From the NCBI GenBank assembly GCA_027491255.1, contig JAIXWM010000175.1, positions 1 through 64,000 of the forward strand: a stretch of 64,000 nt of DNA, written 5' to 3'. Positions within the stretch are counted from its first letter, which is position 1, and every line of letters starts with the position of its first letter. The notes under the pieces are model-generated. The model was given only the letters and a program-made list of their open reading frames with translations. It did not search any database and had not been told where the DNA came from. A program made the translations under genes and the position numbers. Below are positions 26,035 through 34,635 of this stretch, piece after piece. This DNA is from Rubrivivax sp. (GTDB lineage Bacteria; Pseudomonadota; Gammaproteobacteria; Burkholderiales; Burkholderiaceae_C).

Positions 26035-27729
26035 TCACGCCGTCTTCTGCTCCGCCACGCCCAGTTCCTCCACCATCTGCTGGCGCATCAGGAACTTCTG
26101 GATCTTGCCGGTGATGGTCATCGGGAAGGCGTCGACGAACTTCACGTGGCGCGGGATCTTGTAGTGCGCGATCTGGCCCCGGCAGAACTCGCGGATCTCC
26201 TCGGCCGTGGCCTGCTGGCCGTCGCGCAGACGGATCCAGGCGCACACCTCCTCGCCGTACTTCGCGTCGGGCACGCCGATCACCTGCACGTCCTGCACCT
26301 TGGGGTGGCGGTAGAGGAACTCCTCGATCTCGCGCGGGTAGACGTTCTCGCCGCCGCGGATCACCATGTCCTTGAGGCGGCCGACGATGTTGACGTAGCC
26401 CGCCTCGTCCATCGTGGCGAGGTCACCGGTGTGCATCCAGCCCCCGGCGTCTATGGCCTCGCGGGTCTTGTCATCGTCGCCCCAGTAGCCGCGCATGACC
26501 GAGTAGCCGCGGGTGCAGAACTCGCCCGTCTGGCCGCGCGGCACCACCCGGCCCTGCGCATCGACGATCTTGACCTCGATGTGAGGCTGCACCCGCCCGA
26601 CGGTGGACACGCGTCGCTCCAGCGGGTCGTCCACCGAACTCTGCGTGGATACGGGCGAGGTCTCCGTCATGCCGTAGGCGATGGTGACCTCGCGCAGGTT
26701 CATCTGCGACTGCACCCGCTTCATCACCTCCACCGGGCAGGGCGAGCCGGCCATGATGCCGGTGCGCAGCGTGGCGAGATCGAACTCGGCGAAGCGCGGG
26801 TGGTCGAGCTCGGCGATGAACATCGTCGGCACGCCGTAGAGCGCGGTGCAGCGCTCCTCCTGCACCGCCTGCAGCACGGCCAGCGGGTCGAAGGCGTCGG
26901 CCGGGTAGACCATGGTCGCGCCGTGCGTCAGGCAGCCGAGGTTGCCCATGACCATGCCGAAGCAGTGGTACAGCGGCACGGGAATGCACAGGCGGTCCTC
27001 GTGCGTGAGGCGGATCGCCTCGCCGACGAAGTAGCCGTTGTTCAGGATGTTCTGGTGCGTCAGCGTTGCGCCCTTGGGGTAGCCCGTCGTGCCCGATGTG
27101 AACTGGATGTTGATCGGGTCGTCGAACTGCAGCGTCGCGGCCAGCTCGGCCAAGCGCGCATGCTCGGAGGCGCCGCCGCCGAGCGCGATGTCGTCGAAGT
27201 TCAGCATGCCGGCCGTTCGCTCGCCACCCAGGCGAACCACGGTGCGCAGGTGCGGCAGCGCGCGCGCGCTGAGCGCCCCGGGCGTGGCCGTGGCGAGCTC
27301 GGGCGCGAGGTCGTTGACGATCTCGAGGTAGTCGCTCGTCTTCAGCGCCGGCGCCAGCACCAGCGCCTTGCACTGCACCTTGTTCAGCGCGTACTCGAGC
27401 TCGGCGCGCCGGTAAGCCGGGTTGATGTTGACCAGGATGAGGCCGGCCTTGGCGCTGGCGAACTGCGTCAGCGTCCACTCCACGCAGTTGGGCGCCCAGA
27501 TGCCGATGCGATCCCCGGGCTCCAGCCCCAGCGCGAGCAGGCCGGCGGCGAGCGCGTCCACCCGCTGCCCGAGCTCGCGCCAGGTCCAACGCACACCCTG
27601 GTGGCGCACCACCAGGGCCTCGCGGTCGGGCCAGCGCTCGACGGTGCGGTCGAAACACTCACCAATGGTCTGGCCGAGCAGGCGCATCGGCGACGCGCCG
27701 TGGTCATAGGACGGGGCTGTGGAGGACAT
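26035..27729 (-). CDS. AMP-forming fatty-acyl-CoA synthetase
   Basis: This 564-residue ANL enzyme has [18 protein letters not shown] as phosphate loop, [16 protein letters not shown] as A5, [16 protein letters not shown] as A7, [20 protein letters not shown] as hinge and [13 protein letters not shown] with the catalytic Lys. The overall pattern is that of bacterial fatty-acyl-CoA synthetases, making acyl-CoA for beta-oxidation. AAGGAG precedes the ATG at 27729. The gene lies 257 bases downstream of the TerB-like gene and may be monocistronic. Confidence 0.93.
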   Translation of the reverse strand: MSSTAPSYDHGASPMRLLGQTIGECFDRTVERWPDREALVVRHQGVRWTWRELGQRVDALAAGLLALGLEPGDRIGIWAPNCVEWTLTQFASAKAGLILVNINPAYRRAELEYALNKVQCKALVLAPALKTSDYLEIVNDLAPELATATPGALSARALPHLRTVVRLGGERTAGMLNFDDIALGGGASEHARLAELAATLQFDDPINIQFTSGTTGYPKGATLTHQNILNNGYFVGEAIRLTHEDRLCIPVPLYHCFGMVMGNLGCLTHGATMVYPADAFDPLAVLQAVQEERCTALYGVPTMFIAELDHPRFAEFDLATLRTGIMAGSPCPVEVMKRVQSQMNLREVTIAYGMTETSPVSTQSSVDDPLERRVSTVGRVQPHIEVKIVDAQGRVVPRGQTGEFCTRGYSVMRGYWGDDDKTREAIDAGGWMHTGDLATMDEAGYVNIVGRLKDMVIRGGENVYPREIEEFLYRHPKVQDVQVIGVPDAKYGEEVCAWIRLRDGQQATAEEIREFCRGQIAHYKIPRHVKFVDAFPMTITGKIQKFLMRQQMVEELGVAEQKTA

Positions 27730-27986
27730 CGTTGAGAACTCCTTTGCAACTGCGGGGCGTCGCATCCCCCAAGACCCACCTCACCGGCAGACGCCAGATC
27801 CATGGAGGGAGGCGCAAGACAAGCGGCATCGACTTCAACACGGGCGGCGAGACACCGGCGCGGTCAAGTGTCGCCCGACCAGGCTCGGTATTCGCACCAA
27901 GGGTGATGAACCCTGCCTCGACACGGCTCGCCAATCCGATGAACCGGTGCCCCGCGCATCGACGCGCTCAGCGGCAGGGCCCGGAT

Positions 27987-28403
27987 TCACGCGCCGAAGA
28001 CCGCACGGTTGTTCTTGACGACGATGGCCTGGAAGTAGGGCTGGAACTGGTCTTCGGACACGCCCATGGCGCTGAGCAGGCGACCGAACATCGCCTGCTC
28101 CTGCGGGGCGGCCACGCCATCGGCAAGCAGCGAGTCGCACGCATTGACGAGCAGGCACAGGCGCTGGCGGTCGTCGAGCACCCCGGGCGCGGCCTGGAGG
28201 AACTCGTCGAAGCTCGCTGCCCGCCAGTACTTCACCGCGGTGTCCAGCAGCGCGCGGTCGGCGCCGACGATGCCGCGCAACTGCCCGAGCTCCTCCTCGC
28301 CAATCTGTCCGTCGGCGGCCATCATGTAAAGCACACCCACCGCCAGGGCGACACGAGGCTGCAGTTTCGGGCGCTCGTTCTTGAACATGTCGAAAAGACC
28401 CAT
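27987..28403 (-). CDS. TerB-like (tellurite-resistance-type) helical protein
   Basis: The 138-residue protein, starting MGLFDMFKNERPKLQPRVAL, is all-helical in appearance. It has the TerB-domain pattern MAADGQIGEEELGQLRGIV and SLLADGVAAPQEQAMFGRLLSAMG with acidic DG turns. Such domains bind divalent metal and occur in stress or membrane-associated roles; a tellurite function is not shown. A clear AAAGGAG lies upstream. The 177 bases before it (28404-28580) hold no other gene that I recognise. Confidence 0.82.
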   Translation of the reverse strand: MGLFDMFKNERPKLQPRVALAVGVLYMMAADGQIGEEELGQLRGIVGADRALLDTAVKYWRAASFDEFLQAAPGVLDDRQRLCLLVNACDSLLADGVAAPQEQAMFGRLLSAMGVSEDQFQPYFQAIVVKNNRAVFGA

Positions 28404-28580
28404 GGACGACTCCTTTGAAAAACGGAAGATGGCCTGCGCGCGACCGGCTCACACGCCAGACGACGACAACCCACAATTGGATCACGCAGAGCGCCTGCAA
28501 GCTGGCGGCTCAGCTCATGCCCGCCTCACAGGCGGTGCCAGCAGGCTCAGGCCCCGACAAGACACGGGGCCGCGCCGCCA

Positions 28581-29648
28581 TCAGACGGCCTCGTACACCG
28601 CAAAGACCTTGTTCGAATTGAACACGTGCGTGCCGACGAAGCGGCTCCAGGCCAGGCGGGCGCCCAGGGCCTGCATCGCGCCCAGCAACGGGCACCAGTT
28701 CAGCAGTTCCTGCTGGCCGGCAGCCTCGAAGTCGGCGGTCGTGCTGCGGCGCCAGGCCGCGTAGTCGCCACGCTGCAGCGCCTGGTACAGCGCGCGGTCG
28801 GCTGTGGTGTCGGGAAACAGGCGCCAGGTGCGGTCGCACAGGAAGGCGTGTGACCAGCTCGACGACGCGACCAGCGCGACGCGCCAGGAGGAGTCGCGCA
28901 GGATGCGCGCGGTGGCCGCGCCCAGGTCCATGCAGCGCGCCGGGGAGGGGCCGGGCGGGTCGAAGTCCAGCGCCGCGCCGAAAGGGCTCATGAAGCCGCG
29001 GGCCGAGATCACGCGCCGCCCGTAGCAGTTGATCGGCACCGCGATCGTCGGGTAGGGCCAGCCTTGGCGGTCGTGGTCGAGGTAGAGGATGGCATTGGTG
29101 AAGGCATGCGCCAGACTCGGGTGGTGCAGCGGCTTGTAGGCGTAGGCGACGTCGAAGCCGCTGTCGATCAGCCCGGTCACGAGGTGCCGCGCCACGTCGC
29201 GCCGACCGCGCACACGGTAGTGCTTGTCGGGCCCCTCGCCCCAGGCGTTGGGCTTGCCGGCCATCATCGACGAGCCCTGGGCGTGGCGCCAGGGATGCAC
29301 GTCGATGTCGTCATAGGCGCAGACGGTGAAGGCGGGGATCACGTCCTCGCGGAAGTTCTCGTACTGGTCATCGCCCCAGATGAGCACGACGTCGGGCTGG
29401 AATTCGTCGAGGGCGCGGCGCACCTAGCGGAACTCGGCGACCAGGGCGGCGCGGTGCGCCGCGGCGGCCGCCGTGCCCTCGTCATCACCCCACTCGGCGC
29501 GCGCGGCCTCGGGCCAGACCCGCGGGTCCTTGACCCCCTCGGGGATGCCCTGATCGCGCAGGGTGACGCGCAGGATGGTCGCCATCTGCTCGTCCGGCAG
29601 CGACAGCGGCGGGTAGTGCGACAAGCCCAGTCCCAGCAGCTCGGCCAT
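28581..29648 (-). pseudogene. LigB-type (class III) extradiol ring-cleavage dioxygenase interrupted by one amber codon
   Basis: A good ribosome site (GAGAGGAGAGGG) precedes the ATG at 29648, and the frame runs 74 codons to TAG at 29426-29424. The same frame then continues without gap for 280 more codons to 28581. The upstream part has LGLGLSHYPPLSL and ends LVAEFR. The downstream part begins RRALDEFQPDVVLIWGDDQYENF and contains SSWSHAFL, as expected for a LigB-type non-haem Fe(II) dioxygenase. The junction suggests that a codon such as AAG became TAG. A reinitiation GTG sits at 29423. The 356-codon span equals a full-length family member. It is the last gene on the minus strand after the MarR/LprI pair, so it probably belonged to the aromatic operon. 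Confidence 0.88.
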
Positions 29649-29708
29649 GGCCCTCTCCTCTCGGTCGAATCTTCGGGGGGACGCAGGCCGACGACCTGCC
29701 CCGCCACT

Positions 29709-31130
29709 TCAGCGCAGCTCCGCCAGACGCTGCCGGTAGGCGCGCGCCAGGCAGTCCCTGTCAGCGCAGGGCCGCATCGACTCACGCAACCAGCGCAGTT
29801 GCTCCTGGCGCAACTTGTCCTTGTCCGCGGCCGCGTCGCGCGCGCGCCGATAGGCCAGGCTGAGTTCCACGTCCAGACCGGCGAGTTCGCGGTCGGCACA
29901 GACCATCTTCTCGGTGGCGTGCGTCGCCTTGACGCAGTCGAAGCTCGGACCCGCCGGCGCCGCGGCGGGCGCCACCGCAGGCAAAGGCGCCGCAGGCACC
30001 TGGGCAGGCGCTGCCGCGGCCATCGGCGCGGGCGCGGGCACGGGAGCCTGGGGCGGCGCTGGCGCAAAGGGCGCCGCGGGCGCCGGTGCGGCAAGGGGCG
30101 CAGGCGCCAGGGCAGGCGCGGGTGCCGGCCGCGGGGCCGCGGCGGGTGCCGGCGCCAACGGCGGCAGCAGCGCGACCGGCAACGGCACCTTGCGCGTCAC
30201 CGCGAACGTCCAGTTCGACCGGTTCTCGGGCAGATAGACCGCCGTGCAGCGCTCGTTCTCGGCCTGGCCGGAGACATGGTCGTCGCGCACCTCGCGCTTC
30301 CACTGCTCGTCGCTCAGGCCACACAGGCCGTTGATCGCCTGGCGAATGCGTGCCACCGTGGTCGCCGTGCGGCTGGTGCTTCCAGCGAACTCCACGACGT
30401 TGCCGTCGCGGTCGTAGCGCAGTTCCACGCTGCGCAGTTCGATGCCGAACCAGCGGTCCTGCCGGTTCAGCCCGCCCGACTCCTGGAATGGTGCCCAGGC
30501 GCTCTTGCGCCCGCCGAAGGGCGAGGTCGCCGCCTCGAGCGCATTGGGCGCCCGCCCCGGTGCGGCAGACCCCGGGCGCGCTCCGGGCAGACCCACTGCG
30601 TCGAACTGGAAGATGAACTCGGGGCTGGCGACCTTCCCGCTCAGCGTCAGGCTGCTCTCGCGCAGGCAGTCGCCGTCGGAGCCCGGCAGGAACCGGCCGG
30701 AAAAGGCGACGGTCCGGCCCTTCTTCAACGCCGAGGCGGTCTGGAAAAGATCGCTCGCCGGGTCGATCAGCGTCTTGTCCAGCAGGTCGGAGAAGGCGTT
30801 GTTCCAGGTCTTGACCTGCACGTTCGGCGCAATCTCGATGCCCAGCACGCCCTTGCCGTCGCTGTTGGCGTCGATCGTGATGACCTTGCCGGTCCAGCCG
30901 CTGACCTCGCGATCGGGCAGCAGCTTGCACAGCGCACTCTCGCGCCGCTGCTTGGCGCCACCCTTCTGCATCGCGTTGTCGGCGCGCTTGAACTCCTGCT
31001 GCGCCTGCACGACGATCTCGACGAAGCGGCGCTGCTCGCCGGTCTGCGAAGGCAGGCTCTGGGCCTGGACTTGCAGCGCGGCAAGCCAAGCACAGGCCCA
31101 GGTCAGGCGCGACCAGGCGGCTGTCTTCAT
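29709..31130 (-). CDS. Exported protein with C-terminal LprI-like domain
   Basis: The 473-residue product has a signal peptide (residues 1-23, LAALQVQAQS). An uncharacterised N-terminal half with several Cys follows, then a Pro/Ala-rich linker of about 70 residues (near 325-395). The C-terminal domain (SFDCVKATHATEKMVCADRELAGLDVELSLAYRRA) matches the LprI/DUF1311 lysozyme-inhibitor-like fold, with Cys pairs at CVKA/VCAD and RPCADRDC. The domain is known from LprI to inhibit lysozyme; the function of this protein is not known. Its ATG overlaps the MarR stop codon (ATGA), so the two are co-translated. Confidence 0.8.
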   Translation of the reverse strand: MKTAAWSRLTWACAWLAALQVQAQSLPSQTGEQRRFVEIVVQAQQEFKRADNAMQKGGAKQRRESALCKLLPDREVSGWTGKVITIDANSDGKGVLGIEIAPNVQVKTWNNAFSDLLDKTLIDPASDLFQTASALKKGRTVAFSGRFLPGSDGDCLRESSLTLSGKVASPEFIFQFDAVGLPGARPGSAAPGRAPNALEAATSPFGGRKSAWAPFQESGGLNRQDRWFGIELRSVELRYDRDGNVVEFAGSTSRTATTVARIRQAINGLCGLSDEQWKREVRDDHVSGQAENERCTAVYLPENRSNWTFAVTRKVPLPVALLPPLAPAPAAAPRPAPAPALAPAPLAAPAPAAPFAPAPPQAPVPAPAPMAAAAPAQVPAAPLPAVAPAAAPAGPSFDCVKATHATEKMVCADRELAGLDVELSLAYRRARDAAADKDKLRQEQLRWLRESMRPCADRDCLARAYRQRLAELR

Positions 31131-31705
31131 CGCTGGCTTTCATTCTCGGTCTGCTCACGGCGGACGGCGCCGGATTCGTCCGTGGCGCCGGCCGCCCTGC
31201 GCTGCTCGATCATCCCGCGCAGGGTCCGCTTCAAGGCCTCGGCCTGGTCCAGACCGAAAGGCTGGAGCACGCGGGCCTCGTGTTCGCGCGCGAGCGCGAT
31301 CAGCGCAGAGACGGTACGCTGTCCCTCGGGGGTGATGCGCACGCGCGTGATGCGGCGGTCTGCCGTGTCGGCCAGCCGCTCGACCTGGCCGCGGGATTCC
31401 ATGCGGTCGAGCATGCGGGTCGCCGTCGGCCCCTTGTTCAGGGAAATCTGCGCGAGCTTGCCCGTGGTGAGCGTGTGGCCTCCCGACAGCGTGGCCAGCA
31501 CGCGCCACTCCGCCACCGACAGCCCGTGCGCCCGCACGACGCGGTGGAACTCGCCCGAGATCAGCTCGCTGGCCTGTGCGAGCAGCGCCGCGAGGTAGGT
31601 GTCGACAAAGGGCCGCTGTGCGTCGCTCGGGGCCACACCGGCACCGGGCGCCGCCGCGACCCCGCCCTGGGGGCTCGAGACGTTCCCGGAGTCGTCCACC
31701 CGCAT
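31127..31705 (-). CDS. MarR-family transcriptional regulator
   Basis: The 192-residue protein has a dimerisation region, then a winged helix: LSVAEWRVLATLSGGHTLTTGKLAQISLNKGPTATRMLDRMESRG. A wing region follows, with DRRITRVRITPEG. MarR proteins usually repress aromatic-catabolism or efflux genes until a phenolic or acyl-CoA ligand binds. It sits five bases after the SDR gene near the end of the dioxygenase operon, so it is likely the operon's regulator. A short TATTT/AAATA palindrome overlaps the promoter before iorA. Confidence 0.92.
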   Translation of the reverse strand: MRVDDSGNVSSPQGGVAAAPGAGVAPSDAQRPFVDTYLAALLAQASELISGEFHRVVRAHGLSVAEWRVLATLSGGHTLTTGKLAQISLNKGPTATRMLDRMESRGQVERLADTADRRITRVRITPEGQRTVSALIALAREHEARVLQPFGLDQAEALKRTLRGMIEQRRAAGATDESGAVRREQTENESQR

Positions 31706-31710
31706 TCGCC

Positions 31711-32481
31711 TCAGATGGTGAGCGTGCCCACGCTCGCGCCGCCGCAGACGTAGAGCACCTGGCCGGTGACGAAGCCGGCACCGGGGTCGGCGAAGAAGTC
31801 GACGGCGCGCGCCACGTCCTCGGGCGTGCCCAGGCGCTGCACCGGGATCGCCGCGGCCAGGCGCTGCTCGCGCTCGCTGTCAGCGGGCACGACGGCATGG
31901 AACATTTCGGTGCCGCGGATCGGCCCGGGCGCGACGACGTTGACGGTGATGCCCTCGGGTGCCAGTTCCAGCGCCCAGGTGCGCGCCAGGCCGATCATGC
32001 CGGCCTTGGTGGCCGCGTAGACGCTGCGCGTGGCCAGGCCGAGCGCGCCGCGCGAGGAGATCAGCACGATGCGGCCGAAGCCGCGCGCACGCATGCCCGG
32101 GCGCACGGCCTGCGCAATGGCGATCGCGCTGCCCAGGTGCAACTCGGTCAACGCGTCCAGATCCTCCAGTTGCACATCGGCCAGCAGCGCCGGGCGGATC
32201 ACGCCGGCGTTGTGAACGAAGGTGTCCACCCGGTGGCGCTGCGCCAGTGCGACGGCGACGGCTCGGGTGGCTTCCCGGTCGGTGAGATCGACCTCGACGC
32301 TGATCAGTCGCGGGTGGTCGATCGGCGTCGGACGCCGTGCCAGCGCCAGTACCGTCAGGCCGCGCGCGAGCAGGTGCTCGCAGATCGTCAGCCCGATCCC
32401 GGTGCTGGTGCCGGTGACGAGGGCGCAGGCGTCGGTGGCGGCAGGGGCTGGGTCACCCGCCAGGGGGACGGTGGGGTTCAT
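31711..32481 (-). CDS. Short-chain dehydrogenase/reductase
   Basis: The 256-residue SDR has an intact cofactor motif TGTSTGIG, the structural NNAG-type HNAG motif, and catalytic Ser-Tyr-Lys in ISSRGALGLATRSVYAATK. It could oxidise a dihydrodiol, a 3-hydroxyacyl-CoA or another alcohol in the pathway encoded upstream. The start at 32481 is preceded by GGAG at suitable spacing. An open frame extending to 33219 crosses the repeat array and the cyclase gene and was not used. Confidence 0.92.
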   Translation of the reverse strand: MNPTVPLAGDPAPAATDACALVTGTSTGIGLTICEHLLARGLTVLALARRPTPIDHPRLISVEVDLTDREATRAVAVALAQRHRVDTFVHNAGVIRPALLADVQLEDLDALTELHLGSAIAIAQAVRPGMRARGFGRIVLISSRGALGLATRSVYAATKAGMIGLARTWALELAPEGITVNVVAPGPIRGTEMFHAVVPADSEREQRLAAAIPVQRLGTPEDVARAVDFFADPGAGFVTGQVLYVCGGASVGTLTI

Positions 32482-32513
32482 GCACTGGGGCTCCGTATGG
32501 CAGGGTTGACTCA

Positions 32514-32569
32514 GGCTTTCGGGCTTTCGGGCTTTCGGGCTCTCGGGCTCTCGGGCTCTCAGGCCCCCG
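32514..32569. repeat. 8-bp tandem repeat array (about seven units)
   Basis: The plus strand reads GGCTTTCG three times (32514-32537), GGCTCTCG twice (32538-32553), GGCTCTCA (32554-32561) and a degenerate GGCCCCCG. The stop codon of the cyclase gene falls inside the sixth unit, so the rest of the array is downstream and non-coding. Confidence 0.95.
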
Positions 32570-33380
32570 GCACCAGCGCCAGCACGCGCAGCGGGCTGCC
32601 GCTGCCCTGCTCGATCTTCAGCGGCGGGCAGATCAGCACGCTGCCGGTGGGGGGCAACTGGTCCAGGTTGCACAGGCACTGCAGCCCGTAGCGCCCGGCC
32701 CCGTGCATGAAATAGTGGCAGGGATAGGGTGGGCGCAGGTGGTAACCCTGGCCGGCATCGGTGCCGATGGCCTCGGAGCCGAAGCCCAGCACGTCGCGCT
32801 GCTCGACCAGGAACTGCACCGCCTCGCTCGACGGCCCGGGCGTGTGCTGGCCGGTCTCGTCGAAGTTCTGGTAGGCCTCGGGGTCGCGGCGGCGGCTCCA
32901 GTCTGTGCGCATCAGCACCCAGGCGCCGGCTGGGATGCGGCCGTGCGCGCGCTCGAAGGCGTCGATGTCTGCCACTGTCAGCAGGTAGTCGGGGTCGGCG
33001 GCGGCCTGCTCGTGGCAGTCGATCACGCAGGCCGGGGCGACGAAGTGCTGCACCGGGATCGTGTCGACGGCATTGTTCGCAAGGTGACGGCCGGAGATCC
33101 AGTGGATGGGCGCGTCGAAGTGCGTGCCGGTGTGTTCGCCGCAGGAGAAGTTGTTCCAGTACCAGCCGGGGCCGCGCTCGTCGTAGCGCGAGACCTCCTC
33201 GATACGAAACGGCCAGCACTGCCCCATCTCGGGGGGCAGCGCGATCTGTGGGAACCCCGGGCTCAGCGTCTGCGTCAGGTCGACGACGCGGATGCCACCG
33301 CGCCCCAGCGCGCCGGCCAGGGCCGCCAGCAGCTGCGCTGGTGAGAGCTGCGGCGCGGTCGCGTGTGCGGTCTCGGTCAT
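32559..33380 (-). CDS. Cyclase-family metal-dependent hydrolase (kynurenine-formamidase/isatin-hydrolase-like)
   Basis: The 273-residue protein carries the family motif HTGTHFDAPIHW, which supplies manganese or zinc ligands, and GPSSEAVQFLVEQRDVLGFGSEAIGTDAG in the second half. Members hydrolyse amide or lactam bonds (N-formylkynurenine, isatin) or related polyketide esters. In an operon with a ring-hydroxylating dioxygenase and IorAB, opening an oxidised indole or cyclic intermediate is a possible role; this is inference. It begins four bases after the stop of the DUF35-SDR gene. The stop codon lies within an 8-bp repeat array. Confidence 0.88.
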   Translation of the reverse strand: MTETAHATAPQLSPAQLLAALAGALGRGGIRVVDLTQTLSPGFPQIALPPEMGQCWPFRIEEVSRYDERGPGWYWNNFSCGEHTGTHFDAPIHWISGRHLANNAVDTIPVQHFVAPACVIDCHEQAAADPDYLLTVADIDAFERAHGRIPAGAWVLMRTDWSRRRDPEAYQNFDETGQHTPGPSSEAVQFLVEQRDVLGFGSEAIGTDAGQGYHLRPPYPCHYFMHGAGRYGLQCLCNLDQLPPTGSVLICPPLKIEQGSGSPLRVLALVPGA

Positions 33381-33384
33381 GTCC

Positions 33385-34635
33385 TCAACCCCCTGCAGCG
33401 AGTTCGCGCTCGAGCACGCGCGGATCCTCGCGCCAGCGCTCCAGCCACTCCTGCGCCACGTCACCGGGGTAGACGTCCTCCACCCCGTCCTTCAGCGCCT
33501 GCACCACGGCCCGGGCCAATGCATCGGGCGCCAGCTTGGGCGGCGGCAGGTTCTGGTTCCACTCGTCGTCCACCGGCCCGGGGAAGACGTTGACGACCCG
33601 GATGCCCGCCGGCCGCATCTCGGCACGCAGGCACTGCGCCAGCGAGTGCGCCGCCGCCTTGCTGGCCGAGAACGTGCCGTGGGGTGGAAAGTTCGCCAGC
33701 GCGTAGATCGACAGCAGGTTGACCCAGGCCGTGGCGTGCGTCGTCCCGTCGGCCGAGCGCCCCTTGAGCGCCGGACCGAACTCCTGCGCCAGGCGCAGCA
33801 GGCCGAAGTAGTTGACGTCCATCTCGGCACGCGCGGCGTCGGTACCGCGGCGTGCGCCGATACCGTGCGCTCGGTGCACCTCGGCGTTGTTGACGACGAT
33901 GTCGACCTTGCCGCCGATCTCGCCGGCCAGTTCCACCACGCAGCGCCCGTCGGTCACGTCCAGCGGCACCAGCGTGACCTGCGGCAGCGCGCGCAGCGCA
34001 TCGAAGCCGGGCAGCTTCTTCCAGGGCTCGGCATGGCCGACCCAGACGATGTCGGCCCCGGCGGCGACGAAGGCACGCACCAGGGCCTGCCCGAGCGGCG
34101 TCTTGCCGTCGCTCACCAGCACCTTGCGGAACTTCGGGTCGCTGCCCATCTCGCGCAGCATCTTGTCGTCGGCCATGTGCGGGGTCTCCGGATCGGGAAG
34201 GGCGATGACGACGGCGCGACCGGCACGGTCCAGCCGGGCCGTCAGATGCACCGGCTGGCCCGCCGCGGCGACGTCGCCGTGCAGGTGGACGACCAGCGTC
34301 GGGCCGCTGTCCAGGCGCACCAGGCCCAGGCGCCAGGGCAGTCGCTCCCGGAAGAACAGGTCGTTGCTGTGATGCAGCGTCGTCGCCGCCAGCAGGCGCC
34401 CGGCACCGGACTGGACGCGCCAGCGCAGGCGCGCCGAAACGCAGGCATGGCAGGCGTCGCGCGGGGGGTACTGCACGGCGCCGCAGTCCTGGCACACCTG
34501 CAACTCGAGCCGGCCCTCGGCGGCGGCCGCCGTCAGGCCCAGGGCGACACGGCCGCGCGCCCACGGCGGCAGGTTCATCTGCGGCGTGCGCAGCACCGGG
34601 TTCTTGCGCGGCGGGCGCATCAGCGGCATCGTCAT
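33385..34635 (-). CDS. Fusion: DUF35 zinc-ribbon/OB-fold domain plus degenerate SDR domain
   Basis: The 416-residue protein joins two domains. Residues ~40-145 are a DUF35 unit with zinc-ribbon Cys48/51/62/65 (CQDCGAVQYPPRDACHAC) and an OB part. Residues ~168-400 are SDR-like, but the glycine motif reads SDGKTPLGQA, NNAG is NNAE, and the catalytic Tyr position is Phe322 (Ser309...Phe322-SASK326). DUF35 proteins bind acyl-CoA and pair with thiolase-fold partners. Here the partner gene lies just upstream and overlaps by an ATGA. A classical SDR reaction is unlikely from these residues; a binding or structural role is more plausible. The ATG at 34635 fits the overlap. Confidence 0.85.
   Translation of the reverse strand: MTMPLMRPPRKNPVLRTPQMNLPPWARGRVALGLTAAAAEGRLELQVCQDCGAVQYPPRDACHACVSARLRWRVQSGAGRLLAATTLHHSNDLFFRERLPWRLGLVRLDSGPTLVVHLHGDVAAAGQPVHLTARLDRAGRAVVIALPDPETPHMADDKMLREMGSDPKFRKVLVSDGKTPLGQALVRAFVAAGADIVWVGHAEPWKKLPGFDALRALPQVTLVPLDVTDGRCVVELAGEIGGKVDIVVNNAEVHRAHGIGARRGTDAARAEMDVNYFGLLRLAQEFGPALKGRSADGTTHATAWVNLLSIYALANFPPHGTFSASKAAAHSLAQCLRAEMRPAGIRVVNVFPGPVDDEWNQNLPPPKLAPDALARAVVQALKDGVEDVYPGDVAQEWLERWREDPRVLERELAAGG

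Noticed and set aside
24673-27735. Plus-strand open frame of about 1020 codons
   Set aside because: It runs opposite two well-defined minus-strand enzymes (BaiN-like flavoprotein, acyl-CoA synthetase) and shows only shadow composition.
29424-29426. TAG as pyrrolysine or a programmed readthrough codon
   Set aside because: No Pyl system or readthrough context is visible and the family has no such residue; a point mutation is simpler.
32514-32569. CRISPR-like array
   Set aside because: Units are 8 bp with no spacers; this is a simple tandem repeat.
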